From Bradyrhizobium cosmicum (GTDB lineage: Bacteria; Pseudomonadota; Alphaproteobacteria; Rhizobiales; Xanthobacteraceae): 64,000 nucleotides of DNA. Location of the stretch: contig NZ_CP041656.2 of the NCBI RefSeq assembly GCF_007290395.2, positions 5,208,001-5,272,000 on the forward strand, in the 5' to 3' direction. The position numbers and the translations under genes were made by a program. Under the pieces are notes generated by a model. The model had not been told where the DNA came from, did no database searches, and saw only the letters and a program-made list of their open reading frames with translations. Positions 1 through 9,930 of this stretch are shown piece after piece. Position 1 is the first letter of the stretch, and every line of letters starts with the position of its first letter.

Positions 1-2
1 CC

Positions 3-764
3 AAGAAGGTCAAGGCACTGGGCAACGACACCAACGGCGTCACCTATGCCTGGGACATCACCGGCAACTGGTTGTGGCAGGCGCCGGTGTTCGCACGCGG
101 CGGCACCATGCTCAACGCCGACGAGACCAAAGTCGCGTTCGACGGACCGGAGGGCAAGTTCGCAATCAACATGATTGCACGGCTCGTCAATGAGGGCGGC
201 ATGCCCAATCTCGACCAGCCCTCGATGCGCGCGGCGTTCGCGGCCGGCAAGACCGGCTTTCACATCACCTCGACCTCGGACCTCAACAAGGTCACGCAGA
301 TGATCGGCGGCAAATTCGCGCTGAAGACAATACCGTTCCCCGACGTCGCCCCCTCCACCGGCCGGCTGCCGGCCGGTGGCAATGTCGTGCTGATCCTCGC
401 CAAGGACAAGGCCAAGCGCGATGCCGCCTGGGAAGCGGTGAAATTCTGGACCGGCGCCAAGGGCGCCGCGATCATGGCCGAGACCACCGGTTACATGCCG
501 CCCAACAAGGTCGCCAACGAGGTCTATCTGAAGGACTTCTATGTCAAGAACCCCAACAACTTCACCGCCGTCGGCCAGCTCGCGCTGCTCACGAAATGGT
601 ACGCCTTCCCCGGCGACAACGGCCTGAAGATCACCGACGTGATCAAGGATCATTTGAACTCGATCATCTCCGGCGCCCGCGCGAAAGAATCCGATGCCGT
701 CCTCGCCGACATGGCGGCGGACGTGCAGAAACTGCTGCCGAAGACCACCGGCGCGGCGCGCTGA
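3..764 (+). CDS. ABC transporter extracellular solute-binding protein, C-terminal part (family 1)
   Basis: The reading frame is open from the window edge, so the N-terminus and any signal peptide lie outside; 253 residues are visible. The pattern, with a GxxAM/F-type hinge segment (FAAGKTGFHI), an R-L-P-A-G-G-N segment and a closing run of helices ending near K-L-L-P, is that of periplasmic family 1 solute-binding proteins (MalE/UgpB type). These bind a sugar, polyol or glycerophosphodiester for an ABC importer. The next gene is a phosphodiesterase on the same strand, which favours a glycerol-3-phosphate/glycerophosphodiester (Ugp-like) role, but this is inference. The family call is firm and the substrate is not established. 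Confidence 0.85.
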   Translation, partial: KKVKALGNDTNGVTYAWDITGNWLWQAPVFARGGTMLNADETKVAFDGPEGKFAINMIARLVNEGGMPNLDQPSMRAAFAAGKTGFHITSTSDLNKVTQMIGGKFALKTIPFPDVAPSTGRLPAGGNVVLILAKDKAKRDAAWEAVKFWTGAKGAAIMAETTGYMPPNKVANEVYLKDFYVKNPNNFTAVGQLALLTKWYAFPGDNGLKITDVIKDHLNSIISGARAKESDAVLADMAADVQKLLPKTTGAAR

Positions 765-782
765 GCGTCCCGACACCGTCAA

Positions 783-807
783 CACAGGGCGCCATCGGCG
801 CCCTGTG
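783..807 (+). terminator. Perfect 11-bp hairpin between the binding-protein gene and the phosphoesterase gene
   Basis: The arms CACAGGGCGCC and GGCGCCCTGTG flank a 3-nt ATC loop and pair perfectly. It sits 18 nt after the stop codon and 21 nt before the next start. There is no T-run, so it is more likely an mRNA-stabilising or partial-termination hairpin than a full intrinsic terminator. Confidence 0.6.
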
Positions 808-828
808 CCTCGTCAACCGGAGATGACG

Positions 829-1653
829 ATGAAGCTGCTTCATCTGAGCGACATTCACCTGACCGTACCGGGCGCCACCATCGGCGGCCGCGATCCGCGC
901 GCCAATTTCGAGCGGGCGCTTGCGCACGCCCTGCGAGATCATCACGACGCCGAGTTGATGGTGATTACCGGCGACCTCTCGGATTGGGGCGATCTTGCCG
1001 ACTATCAATGGCTCAGGCAGCGCCTTGATGATTATCCGCTGCCGGTCCGGCTTTGCATCGGCAACCACGACCGCCGCGCCACCTTCCTGAGCGTCTTCCC
1101 CGATCTCGCCGACGAGAACGGCTTTGTTCAGGGCATTCACGATACGGCCGCCGGCCGCTGCCTGTTCCTCGACACCGCTCACCCGGAGACGCATGCCGGG
1201 CGCTATTGCGAAGACCGTCTTGGCTGGCTCGAGGCACGGCTTGCCGAGCATGACGGGCCGTTTCTGCTATTCATGCACCACAACCCGATGCCGGTGCATC
1301 TCGCTCCCTTCGACCAGATTCGCCTGCTCGACGAAGCGCCGTTCCGGCAACTCGTCGGCCGCCATCGGGCAAAAATCCGCCACGTCTTCTTCGGCCATTG
1401 TCACCTGCCGCTCGCCGGCTCGGTTGCAGGGATCCCCGCCTCGTCGCTGCGTGGCACCAACCATGCGAGCTTTCCACTGTTCTCCGAGACCAGGCTGCTG
1501 AGCGCGTCCGACCTGCCGCAGGCCTATGGCGTCGTCTTTTTCGGGGACGACTACGTGACCGTGCACATGGTGGAATTCGGCTACGACGGTGCCATCCGCG
1601 TCGAAGGTTCGCCCGACTACCAGGCCTGGGATCGCGAAACCATGGTGCGATGA
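829..1653 (+). CDS. Metallophosphoesterase / cyclic-nucleotide or glycerophosphodiester phosphodiesterase (class III)
   Basis: This is a calcineurin-like binuclear metallophosphoesterase of 274 residues. All family motifs are present: D8-x-H10 in LSDIH, G48-D49, G78-N-H-D81, a histidine pair in FMHHNP near residue 155 and G-H-C-H near 197. Such enzymes hydrolyse phosphodiesters (CpdA on cAMP, GpdQ on glycerophosphodiesters). I start at ATG 829 because GGAG at 819-822 is spaced 6 nt from it; the ATG two codons earlier overlaps that ribosome site. It follows an ABC solute-binding gene on the same strand, which suggests intracellular hydrolysis of an imported phosphodiester. CpdA-like second-messenger turnover is the alternative. 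Confidence 0.9.
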   Translation: MKLLHLSDIHLTVPGATIGGRDPRANFERALAHALRDHHDAELMVITGDLSDWGDLADYQWLRQRLDDYPLPVRLCIGNHDRRATFLSVFPDLADENGFVQGIHDTAAGRCLFLDTAHPETHAGRYCEDRLGWLEARLAEHDGPFLLFMHHNPMPVHLAPFDQIRLLDEAPFRQLVGRHRAKIRHVFFGHCHLPLAGSVAGIPASSLRGTNHASFPLFSETRLLSASDLPQAYGVVFFGDDYVTVHMVEFGYDGAIRVEGSPDYQAWDRETMVR

Positions 1654-1674
1654 TCGGCGCACGCCGATCATCTT

Positions 1675-2553
1675 CTACTCCACCAGCAGCACGTCCACGG
1701 CGACACCGAGCTTCTGCTTCCGCGAGCCGACGATGATGCCGTCGACCGGCGAGACGTCGGAAAAGTCGCGAGCGACGGCGAGCACGATATGGTCGTTTGC
1801 GACAAGGAGATCGTTGGTGGGATCGAAATCGACCCAGCCGAGCTCCGCCCCGCACCACAGCGACACCCAGGCGTGGGTGGCGTCGGCGCCCTGCAGACGC
1901 GGCTGGCCCGCAGGCGGAATGGTGCGTAAGTATCCGCTGACATAGGCGGCGGGCAGACCGAGCCCGCGCAGGCCCGCGATCATCACATGGGCGAAGTCCT
2001 GGCAGACGCCGTGGCGCTTGTCGAAGACCTCGTCGAGCGGCGTCGAGATCACCGTCGCCTTGGGGTCGTAGCGAAACTCGGTGCGGATGCGATGCATGAG
2101 ATCGACGGCGCCGGCGAGGATTCCCGCGCCGGGCGCAAAGCTCAAAGCGGCATAGGCGCTGACCGGGCGCAGCACCGGCACCAGCGGGCTGGCAAAGACA
2201 TAGCCGACCGGCGAGGACGGCCCGAGGCTGGTCGCCTCGAACGCGAGGTCGCGGATGCTCTCCCAGGCCGGGCTCGCGGCATCGCGCGCCGGCGGCTTGC
2301 GCGAGACCGACACGCGCGAGCGCGAGTCGATGCGCAGATTGCGATGCGCCGTCTCGATCACGATGCTCTCGGTCAGCGTGCCGAAGAAATCGCGACGGAC
2401 ATGCCGCTCGGAGGGCCGCGGACGGATCTCGACACGGTGCGAGATCAGCTCCTGGCCGTCTCCGTTCTTCGGCTCCAGCCGCAGCGTGCAGCGCGCGAAG
2501 CTCACCGCGCTCTCATATTCGTAGGTGGTGACGTGCCTTATGTCGTAGATCAC
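1675..2553 (-). CDS. Transglutaminase-like cysteine peptidase family protein (N-terminal bacterial transglutaminase-like domain)
   Basis: A 292-residue cytosolic protein with no signal peptide. Residues 1-80 form the beta-rich N-terminal domain typical of this family (start MIYDIRHVTTYEY). The catalytic domain shows the papain-like triad: Cys184 in HGVCQDFAH, His227 in THAWV and Asp244 in GWVDFDPTN. Family members probably cleave or form isopeptide/peptide bonds. The start overlaps the stop of the upstream ATP-grasp/alpha-E gene by 4 bp (ATGA), so the two are translationally coupled. This is the third gene of a three-gene operon with that protein and a second, larger transglutaminase. The family assignment is strong; the substrate is unknown. 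Confidence 0.92.
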   Translation of the reverse strand: MIYDIRHVTTYEYESAVSFARCTLRLEPKNGDGQELISHRVEIRPRPSERHVRRDFFGTLTESIVIETAHRNLRIDSRSRVSVSRKPPARDAASPAWESIRDLAFEATSLGPSSPVGYVFASPLVPVLRPVSAYAALSFAPGAGILAGAVDLMHRIRTEFRYDPKATVISTPLDEVFDKRHGVCQDFAHVMIAGLRGLGLPAAYVSGYLRTIPPAGQPRLQGADATHAWVSLWCGAELGWVDFDPTNDLLVANDHIVLAVARDFSDVSPVDGIIVGSRKQKLGVAVDVLLVE

Positions 2554-5075
2554 GCCAGCCCCGTCAGCTTTTCCGGCCGGCTGGCATTCGGGCCGTGCGG
2601 GAAGTAATGCAGCCCGATCGCCTCGGCGAGGCTGAGCAGATCCTGCTCCAGCGAGAACAGCGACTTGACCTCGAGCTTCTCGGCTTCAGCCGTGGTCAGC
2701 ATCGCCTGCACGGCAAGCGCGAGCCGCTGCGGCCGCTCGATCAGGCCGTGCTCCTTCAGGCTCGGCAGCGCGGCGATGTGCTCGTTCAGGGTCGCGACCT
2801 GGAACGCCACCGACCGCGGATTGTAGCTGTCGAGCACGGCGAGGTCGCGCACCGGGGCCAGGATCGGCGCCAGCAGATAGCGCGAGCGGTAAGTGATCTG
2901 GGAATCCACCAGCGTCAGCAGGATGTCGAGATCCTCGTCACCGGCCTCGTCATAGGCGAACTGGCGCGCGAAGCGCGCGGTGTTGATGGCACGCTCGGTG
3001 CGGCGGCCGACATCGAGGAAGCGCCAGCCGGCGGCACGATTCATGTTCTCCTGGGCAAGGCCGGCAAAGCTCGCAAGCTCCTGCAGGGTCAGCTCGGCCG
3101 CGCTCAGCACACTGTCGTCGTCCTCGACCTCGACGGCGAGCCGCTCGGCCATTTCGGTGATGACCTGCCAGGCATCGGGCGACAGCCGCTCGCGCAAGGA
3201 CGTCGCCGTGCGCTGGGCCGCGCGCACCAGCGACAACGCCGAGCCGAAACGCTCGGCGTTCTGCAGCGCTTCGGCGGTGACGCGTCCCGGCGTCGCGCGC
3301 GAGGCTTGCGAGATCGCGCCCCAGGCCACCAGCAGGCGCTGGATGCGCTCCGCCGATTGCAGCGAGGCCGCGGTGCCCTTGTTGGGCCCGCTCGGCGAGC
3401 CCAGCGCCCGCACCAGCCGCAGCGTCGCTTCGGCGCGCTCGAGATAGCGGCCGAGCCAGAACAGGTTGTCGGCGGCGCGGCTCGGCAGCACACCGGCGAT
3501 GCGGCGGATGCGCACCTTGTCGGTCGCCGGCAGCAGCGTCGCGGTGGCGACCTTCTTCTCCGAGACGACCCAGACGTCGGCGGCGCGGGCGCCGTCGCCC
3601 ATCGAGACCGCACGCGCGTCGGCCTGCTCGGCGATCCGGCAGAAGCCGCCGGGCATGATGGCCCAGCCGTCGGGAGTCGCTGCCGCGAATACGCGCAGCA
3701 CGAAGGGGCGCGGCGTGATCTGGCCCTGCTCCCATATCGGCATGGTCGAAAGCCGCACCACCTCCTGGCCGACATAGTCCATGCCGCGTGCGCTGATGGA
3801 ATCGATCAGACGCTGGCGTCCGGCCGCGTCGAGCTCACTCGCGAGCACCGGGCCGTTGCTGTCGAACCCGGGAACGCCGCGCCCATAGGCGCCTTCGATC
3901 GCGACCTCGTCGAGCCGCGACAGCACCTCATCGCGCGCGATGCGCTGGCCGCACCACCAGGTCGCGATGTGCGGCATCTTCAGCTCTTCGCCGAGCAGAC
4001 GGCGGCTCAGCGCCGGCAGGAAACCGAGCATCGCGCGCGCCTCCAGCACGCCGGAGCCCGGCATGTTGGCGACGACGACGCCATCCTTGCGCAGCACGTC
4101 GATCAGACCGGGCACGCCGAGATGCGAGGACGCATCGAGCTCGAGCGGATCGAGCGAGTTGGAGTCGACGCGGCGGAGCAGCACGTCGAGCCGCTTCAGG
4201 CCGGCGACGGTGCGGATGTGAACGCGGTCATCGCTGACGGCGAGATCGTCGCCCTCGACCAGCAGGAAGCCGAGATAGCGCGCCAGCGTCGCATGCTCGA
4301 AATAGGTCTCGCTGAAGCTGCCGGGCGTGAGCACGCCGATCCGCGGTTCGTCGCGGTCGGCGCGCGCGCGCAGGCTGTCGCGGAACGCCTCGAAGAACGG
4401 CGCGACGCGCGGCACGTTCATCGACTTGTAGAGATCGGAGAAGGCGCGCGAGAGCACCAGGCGATTCTCCAGCGCGTAGCCCGCGCCCGACGGCGCCTGG
4501 GTGCGGTCGCCGAGCACCCACCAGCGGCCGTCGGGACCGCGGCCGACATCGGCGGCGTAGAGCGAAAGGTAGCGCCCGCCCGGCGGCGGCACGCCGCAGA
4601 CGGGACGGAGATATTCGGGGCTGCCGGCGATCGCAGCCGCCGGCAGCGCGCCTTCCGCGGCCAGCCGGCCTTCGCCATAGATGTCGCGCAGGACGAGCTC
4701 GAGCAGCTCGGCGCGCTGGGTGATGCCGGCGGACAGCTGCTTCCAGTCGGCCTCGTCGATCAGCAGCGGCAGGTGGCTGAGCGACCAGGGCCGGTCCGCG
4801 CCGTCGCCGGGGGCGCGGTAGGTGACGCCGGCCTCGCGGAGGTGGCGGTCGGCCATGCCAAACCGCCGCTCGATCTCGTCGGGCGCAAGCGCGCCGAAGG
4901 CGTCGAAAAAGCGGCCCCAGACCGCGCGCGGGGCGCCGTCGGGCCCCAGAAACTCGTCGGGGATGCCGGGCAGCCGGCGATAGTCGCGGACCCATTGCGC
5001 GAGGCGGCGCTGGCCTTCGCGCTGACCTTGCGCCTTACCCGCCCTGTCGTCCTCTTCGGCTGCGCCCTCGCCCAT
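2550..5075 (-). CDS. Fusion of circularly permuted ATP-grasp (DUF404/DUF407-type) and alpha-E domains
   Basis: 841 residues. Residues about 25-500 match circularly permuted ATP-grasp proteins (motifs RDIYGEGRLA near 130, VLGDRTQAPSGAGYALENR near 187, IGVLTPGS near 246, ANMPGSGV near 336, then a C-terminal GGFCR segment near 476). Residues about 528-841 are an all-helical alpha-E domain, opening with RAADNLFWLGRYLERAE. In many genomes these are two neighbouring genes; here they are one polypeptide. ATP-grasp proteins ligate a carboxylate to an amine, so the family is predicted to make a peptide or amide product. A good ribosome site (GGGAGAGG) precedes ATG 5075. It is 27 bp downstream of the large transglutaminase gene and overlaps the smaller one by 4 bp. 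Confidence 0.92.
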   Translation of the reverse strand: MGEGAAEEDDRAGKAQGQREGQRRLAQWVRDYRRLPGIPDEFLGPDGAPRAVWGRFFDAFGALAPDEIERRFGMADRHLREAGVTYRAPGDGADRPWSLSHLPLLIDEADWKQLSAGITQRAELLELVLRDIYGEGRLAAEGALPAAAIAGSPEYLRPVCGVPPPGGRYLSLYAADVGRGPDGRWWVLGDRTQAPSGAGYALENRLVLSRAFSDLYKSMNVPRVAPFFEAFRDSLRARADRDEPRIGVLTPGSFSETYFEHATLARYLGFLLVEGDDLAVSDDRVHIRTVAGLKRLDVLLRRVDSNSLDPLELDASSHLGVPGLIDVLRKDGVVVANMPGSGVLEARAMLGFLPALSRRLLGEELKMPHIATWWCGQRIARDEVLSRLDEVAIEGAYGRGVPGFDSNGPVLASELDAAGRQRLIDSISARGMDYVGQEVVRLSTMPIWEQGQITPRPFVLRVFAAATPDGWAIMPGGFCRIAEQADARAVSMGDGARAADVWVVSEKKVATATLLPATDKVRIRRIAGVLPSRAADNLFWLGRYLERAEATLRLVRALGSPSGPNKGTAASLQSAERIQRLLVAWGAISQASRATPGRVTAEALQNAERFGSALSLVRAAQRTATSLRERLSPDAWQVITEMAERLAVEVEDDDSVLSAAELTLQELASFAGLAQENMNRAAGWRFLDVGRRTERAINTARFARQFAYDEAGDEDLDILLTLVDSQITYRSRYLLAPILAPVRDLAVLDSYNPRSVAFQVATLNEHIAALPSLKEHGLIERPQRLALAVQAMLTTAEAEKLEVKSLFSLEQDLLSLAEAIGLHYFPHGPNASRPEKLTGLA

Positions 5076-5102
5076 GCGCCTCTCCCTGCCCCGCCCTCAT
5101 AC

Positions 5103-8100
5103 TCATTGCAGGAGCGGGGTCCGCAAGTCGAGGGTCAGCGGAAACTCATTTGTGCGTTCCTCGGGCGGCGGCTGCATCGGGCCCGGCGTATGGCCGTGGT
5201 CCTGGAAGCGCGCCAGCCGCCGCGCCTCGGCCTCGTAGGTGTTGACCGGCTTCGTGTCGTAGCTGCGCCCGCCGGGATGGGCGACGTGATAGACGCAGCC
5301 GCCGAGCGAGCGGCCGTTCCAGGTGTCGATCAGGTCAAACGTCAGGGGCGCGTGAACGGGAATGGTCGGGTGCAGGCCGGAGGCCGGCTGCCAGGCCTTG
5401 AAGCGGACACCGGCCACGGCTTCCCCGGAGCGGCCGGTCGAGGTCATCGGCAGCCGGCGACCGTTGCAGGTGACGATGTGGCGCCCCTCGACGAAGCCCT
5501 CCGCCTTGACCTGGAGCCGTTCCACCGAGCTGTCGACATAGCGCACCGTTCCTCCGGCCGAACCCTCCTCGCCCAGCACATGCCAGGGCTCCAGCGCCTG
5601 CCGCAGCTCCAGCGTGACGCCGCCATGATGGATACGGCCGAAGGCGGGGAAGCGGAATTCGAGCTGGGCCAGATACCATTCCGCCTCGAACGGATAGCCG
5701 GATTGCTTCAGCTCGGACAACACGTCCTGAAAATCTTCCCAGATGAAATGCGGCAGCATGTAGCGGTCATGCAGCGCCGTGCCCCAGCGCACGAACTTGC
5801 CGGATTGCGGCTCGCGCCAGAATTTTGCGATCAGCGCGCGGATCAGCAGCTGCTGCGCCAGCGACATGCGCGGATCGGGCGGCATCTCGAGCGCACGGAA
5901 TTCGACGAGGCCGAGCCGCCCCGTGGTCCCGTCCGGCGAATACAGCTTGTCGATGCAGATCTCGGCGCGATGGGTGTTGCCGGTGATGTCGACGAGCAGG
6001 TGCCGGAACAGGCGATCCACCAGCCAGAGCGGGGTCTGGTAGCCCGGCGGCGGCACGTGGGAGAGCGCGATCTCGAGCTCGTAGATGCTGTCGTGGCGGG
6101 CTTCGTCGATGCGCGGCGCCTGGCTGGTCGGGCCGATAAACAGGCCGGAGAAGAAGTACGACAGCGACGGATGCCGCTGCCAGTACAGCACCAGGCTCTT
6201 GAGCAGATCGGGACGGCGCAGGAACGGCGAGTCCTCCGGGCTGGAGCCGCCGATCACGACATGATTGCCGCCGCCGGTGCCGGTGTGGCGGCCGTCGACC
6301 AGGAAGCGGTTGGCACCGAGTCGCACCTTGCCCGCGTCCTCATAGAGACCGGTGGTGATGTCGACCGCGTCGCGCCAGTTCTTCGCCGGCTGGATGTTGA
6401 TCTCGACGACGCCGGGATCGGGCGTCACCTTGATCACCTCGATGCGCGGGTCGAACGGCGGCGGGTAGCCCTCGACATGGACCTGGAGCTGCATTTCCTC
6501 GGCGGTGGCTTCGAGCGCCGCGACCAGCTCGAGATAGTCCTCGATGCGCTCGACCGGCGGCATGAAGGCGCAGAGCACGCCGTCGCGGACTTCCACCGAC
6601 ATCGCGGTGCGGACCGGGACGGAGGTGTTGAGTTGCTCCGGCGGGGCCCGCGGCGGCGCTTCCGGGCGCGCTTCGAGGGTGAACACCGGCAACTTGCCGC
6701 GCGGCTCCATCGGGTCGCGCTCGACGATGTAGGGATATTGGTTGGGCTGAACGTAGCCGAGCGACCCGATCGGCAGGCGCAGGCCCAGCGGGGAATCGCC
6801 CGGCATCAGGAACAGATGATTGCGCCGCAATTGCCAGCGCTCGCTGCGCCAGCGCGGCGGCGCGTTCCAGCGCTGCACCGGCAGCACGAAGCCGCGCGGC
6901 GTGTTGAGGCCCTGCTCGAACACGCGCGCCATGCGCGCGCGATCCTCCGGATTGGCCAATTTGGAGTCGGACGGATCGACGTTGACGGGAAGCTCGGCTT
7001 CCTTCTGCAGCCAGAGCGCGGTGTCCTCATAGGCCGGCATGATGTAGCCGGGATCGAGCCCGAGCCGCAGCGCCGCGCCCTCGATGAAGGCTTCAGCGTC
7101 CTTCACCTCGGCGCGGCGCGGATTTTCGATTTTCGCGATGAGGTCGGCGTTCTTCCAGATCGGCACGCCGTCCTTGCGCCAGTAGAGGCCGAAGGCCCAG
7201 CGCGGCAGGCTCTCGCCCGGATACCATTTTCCCTGGCCGTAATGCAGAAGGCCGCCCGGCGCGAAGCGCGTGCGCAGGCGGCGGATCAGATCGTCGCCGA
7301 GCGCGCGCTTGGTCGGGCCGACCGCCTCGGTATTCCACTCCGCCGCTTCGAGATCGTCGACCGAGACGAAGGTCGGCTCGCCGCCCATCGTCAGCCGCAC
7401 GTCATCGGCGGCGAGATCGCCGTCGACCTGCTCGCCGAGATCGTTGAGCCGGGCCCAGGCTTCGTCGGAGAACGGTTTGGTGATGCGCGGCGCCTCGCGG
7501 ATGCGCTTGACGCTCATGTCGAAGGCGAATTCGACCTCCGCAAAGCCCGCGCCGCCGGAGATCGGCGCCGCCGAGCGATAATGCGGCGTGGCGGCAACCG
7601 GAATGTGCCCCTCGCCTGCGAGCATGCCTGAGGTCGCGTCGAACCCGATCCAGCCCGCGCCCGGCAGATAGACCTCGGCCCACGCGTGCAGGTCGGTGAA
7701 GTCGTTCTCCACCTCCGGCGGTCCCTCGATCGGATCGATGTCGGGACGGATCTGGATCAGATAGCCGGAGACGAAACGCGCGGCGAGACCGAGATGACGG
7801 AAGGTCTGGATCAGGAGCCAGGCGGAGTCGCGGCACGATCCGGCGCAGGAGGTGAGCGTCTCCTCCGGCGTCTGCACACCCGCCTCCATCCGGATGATGT
7901 AGCGGATCTTCTTCTGCAGCTCCCTGTTCAGGTCGACCAGGAAGTTGACCGTGTTCGGGGCTTCGTGCGGGATCGTGTCGAGATATTTCGCGAACAGGCG
8001 ATCGGGCTTGATGGTCTCCAGATACGGAGCCAGCTCCGTCTTCAGGTCCTTCGGATACTCGAACGGAAAGCTGTCGGCGTAGGGCTCGACGAAAAAGTCG

Positions 8101-8372
8101 AACGGATTGACCACGGTCATCTGCGCCGTGAAATCGACCTCGAATTTCAACTCGGTCGCTTTCTCCGGAAAGACGTAGCGGGCGAGCCAGTTGCCCTGCG
8201 GGTCCTGCTGCCAGTTCACGAAATGGTTGGCTGGAGTGACCTTGAGCGAATAGCTCAGGATCGGCGTGCGCGTGTGCGGCGCCGGCCGCAGCCGGATGGT
8301 CTGCGGACCGAGATCGATCGGGCGGTCGTATTTGTAGTGGGTGACGTGGTGTAACGCGACGTAGATCGACAC
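5103..8372 (-). CDS. Large transglutaminase-like protein with C-terminal DUF2126 domain
   Basis: First gene of the ATP-grasp/alpha-E operon. Residues about 1-290 are a transglutaminase-like module with the catalytic Cys in GSCRDSAW (near residue 175), His in [10 protein letters not shown] and Asp in [10 protein letters not shown]. The remaining 800 residues are the DUF2126 region always found C-terminal to this module (motifs [27 protein letters not shown] and [13 protein letters not shown]). I prefer the GTG at 8372, giving 1089 residues beginning (V)[15 protein letters not shown] as in relatives. An ATG at 8429 in the same frame would add 19 atypical residues. Function is unproven; it is predicted to act with the ATP-grasp ligase on a peptide-like metabolite or protein tag. 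Confidence 0.9.
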   Translation of the reverse strand: MSIYVALHHVTHYKYDRPIDLGPQTIRLRPAPHTRTPILSYSLKVTPANHFVNWQQDPQGNWLARYVFPEKATELKFEVDFTAQMTVVNPFDFFVEPYADSFPFEYPKDLKTELAPYLETIKPDRLFAKYLDTIPHEAPNTVNFLVDLNRELQKKIRYIIRMEAGVQTPEETLTSCAGSCRDSAWLLIQTFRHLGLAARFVSGYLIQIRPDIDPIEGPPEVENDFTDLHAWAEVYLPGAGWIGFDATSGMLAGEGHIPVAATPHYRSAAPISGGAGFAEVEFAFDMSVKRIREAPRITKPFSDEAWARLNDLGEQVDGDLAADDVRLTMGGEPTFVSVDDLEAAEWNTEAVGPTKRALGDDLIRRLRTRFAPGGLLHYGQGKWYPGESLPRWAFGLYWRKDGVPIWKNADLIAKIENPRRAEVKDAEAFIEGAALRLGLDPGYIMPAYEDTALWLQKEAELPVNVDPSDSKLANPEDRARMARVFEQGLNTPRGFVLPVQRWNAPPRWRSERWQLRRNHLFLMPGDSPLGLRLPIGSLGYVQPNQYPYIVERDPMEPRGKLPVFTLEARPEAPPRAPPEQLNTSVPVRTAMSVEVRDGVLCAFMPPVERIEDYLELVAALEATAEEMQLQVHVEGYPPPFDPRIEVIKVTPDPGVVEINIQPAKNWRDAVDITTGLYEDAGKVRLGANRFLVDGRHTGTGGGNHVVIGGSSPEDSPFLRRPDLLKSLVLYWQRHPSLSYFFSGLFIGPTSQAPRIDEARHDSIYELEIALSHVPPPGYQTPLWLVDRLFRHLLVDITGNTHRAEICIDKLYSPDGTTGRLGLVEFRALEMPPDPRMSLAQQLLIRALIAKFWREPQSGKFVRWGTALHDRYMLPHFIWEDFQDVLSELKQSGYPFEAEWYLAQLEFRFPAFGRIHHGGVTLELRQALEPWHVLGEEGSAGGTVRYVDSSVERLQVKAEGFVEGRHIVTCNGRRLPMTSTGRSGEAVAGVRFKAWQPASGLHPTIPVHAPLTFDLIDTWNGRSLGGCVYHVAHPGGRSYDTKPVNTYEAEARRLARFQDHGHTPGPMQPPPEERTNEFPLTLDLRTPLLQ

Positions 8373-8520
8373 GGGGTGCGATGCTCCAGCAGCTTTTTTG
8401 AGCAGAACACCTGAGGTCGGTGCGATCAAGCACTAACAACGGGCAGAGGGTGCCTAGGAAGTACCCCCCGTCGGTCCATGGGGCAATCGCATAAGAGACG
8501 AGAGTTCGGCGCTCCACTGC

Positions 8521-8609
8521 GTCGTGGCCGGGCTCGTCCCGGCCATCCACGACCTTCTTGTGCGGTCCCAAAGAACGTGGATGCCCGGGACAACCCCGGG
8601 CATGACGAC
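8521..8609. repeat. Palindromic intergenic repeat, family A, copy 1
   Basis: An 89-nt imperfect inverted repeat: a left arm with GGCCGGGCTCGTCCCGGCC followed by ATCCACG, and a right arm with CGTGGATGCCCGGGAC ending in CATGACGAC. It lies between the large transglutaminase gene and the chemotaxis receptor gene. Two further copies lie at 34971-35058 and 50758-50843. Confidence 0.85.
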
Positions 8610-8625
8610 CTCATGTGAGGCGACC

Positions 8626-9930
8626 CTACGCCGCCGAGGTCAGCCGCTGCAGGAACTGGTTCACCTCGCGCCGCAGCGTCTCGACCTCGCCATGGACGCG
8701 TTCGGAGGCGCTGTTGACGCGGCTGGCGACGCGCCCCGTATCGGCGGCGGCCTCGCTGATGCCGGTGACGTTGGTCGAGACCTGCGACGTGCCGGACGAG
8801 GCCTCGTGAACGTTGCGGGCGATCTCGCGGGTCGCCAGGCCCTGCTGCTCGATTGAGGTCGCGATCGCGGCGGTGATGCCGTTGATCTCGGTGATGGTCT
8901 GCGCGATCGCCTCGACGGCCGCGACCGAATTGGTGGTCGATTGCTGCATCTCGCCGACCTTGGCGCTGATCTCCTCGGTCGCCTTCGCGGTCTGGTTGGC
9001 GAGACTCTTGACCTCGGAGGCCACGACCGCAAAGCCGCGGCCGGCTTCCCCCGCCCGCGCCGCCTCGATGGTGGCGTTGAGGGCGAGCAGGTTGGTCTGC
9101 TCGGCGATCTCGCTGATCAGCTTGACGACGTCGCCGATCCGCAGCGCCGCGTCCGCAAGCGAACGGATCTCGCTGCCGGCGCGATTGGCCTCGTTCACCG
9201 CGCGCCCCGTGCTCGTGGTCGAGCCGGCCACCTGACGGCCGATATCGGCGATCGAGGATGCGAGTTGCTCGGCCGCGGTCGCGACCGTCGCGACGTTGCG
9301 CGAGGCCCGGTCGGAGGCGCTGAGCACGCCGGAGGTCTGCCGGCTGGTCTTCTCGGCCGCCGCCGCCATCTGGCCGGCGTCGGATTCGAGATCGGTCGCG
9401 GCGCCCATGAGCGTGCCTGCGACCTGGTCGAGATGCGTGCCGAACTGCTTTGCGAGGTCCGCGATCTCGACGACGCGACGGCCAAGACTGTCGGTACCGG
9501 AATTGATGACGACCGCCGAACGACGGAACGAGCCAGGCAGACCGCGCGCGAGGATCTTGCGGAAATACTTGCCGCGGCTGGCATAGTCCATCGACGCGGA
9601 GGCCTCGCGCTGGAAGGCGTCGGTGATGTCGAGCATGTCGTTGACCGACTTCTGGATCGCCCCGATCCGCCCGGCCTGCCGGTTGCTGAGAATGCGCGCC
9701 TCGAGATCGCCGCGCGCCGCCTTGCGGCAGACGTCAGCGACCTCATCGACGGCCACCGCCGTGCGCTGCTGGCACCAGACGGCGTAGCCGAGCAACGCGA
9801 CCGTCGTGCCCGCCAATGCCGCGCCGGCGATGCCGGTCACGCCGAGCAACGAAACGGCGAATGCAACGACGGCCAGAACACACGCGAGCGCGGTCGCTCC
9901 CTGCGCCTTAGAGAGAGAGCACAAATTCAT
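8626..9930 (-). CDS. Methyl-accepting chemotaxis protein (Aer-like signalling half)
   Basis: 434 residues from ATG 9930. Residues about 11-52 hold two adjacent hydrophobic segments (a membrane hairpin with no periplasmic sensor domain). A HAMP-like stretch with [19 protein letters not shown] follows, then a long coiled-coil signalling domain whose hairpin tip [27 protein letters not shown] is the conserved CheA/CheW-binding region. The start lies inside the upstream PAS gene (23-nt overlap), so the pair is translationally coupled. PAS plus membrane hairpin plus HAMP plus MCP is the architecture of the redox sensor Aer, here split over two genes. An in-frame ATG at 10008 would extend further into the PAS gene and gives an unlikely N-terminus. 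Confidence 0.92.
   Translation of the reverse strand: MNLCSLSKAQGATALACVLAVVAFAVSLLGVTGIAGAALAGTTVALLGYAVWCQQRTAVAVDEVADVCRKAARGDLEARILSNRQAGRIGAIQKSVNDMLDITDAFQREASASMDYASRGKYFRKILARGLPGSFRRSAVVINSGTDSLGRRVVEIADLAKQFGTHLDQVAGTLMGAATDLESDAGQMAAAAEKTSRQTSGVLSASDRASRNVATVATAAEQLASSIADIGRQVAGSTTSTGRAVNEANRAGSEIRSLADAALRIGDVVKLISEIAEQTNLLALNATIEAARAGEAGRGFAVVASEVKSLANQTAKATEEISAKVGEMQQSTTNSVAAVEAIAQTITEINGITAAIATSIEQQGLATREIARNVHEASSGTSQVSTNVTGISEAAADTGRVASRVNSASERVHGEVETLRREVNQFLQRLTSAA

Noticed and set aside
2595..7631. 5-kb open frame on the plus strand (1678 codons) across the ATP-grasp and transglutaminase genes
   Set aside because: It lies antisense to two genes with complete motifs, has Arg/Gly/Ala/His-rich low-complexity composition and no domain pattern. 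It is a by-product of high GC codon bias.
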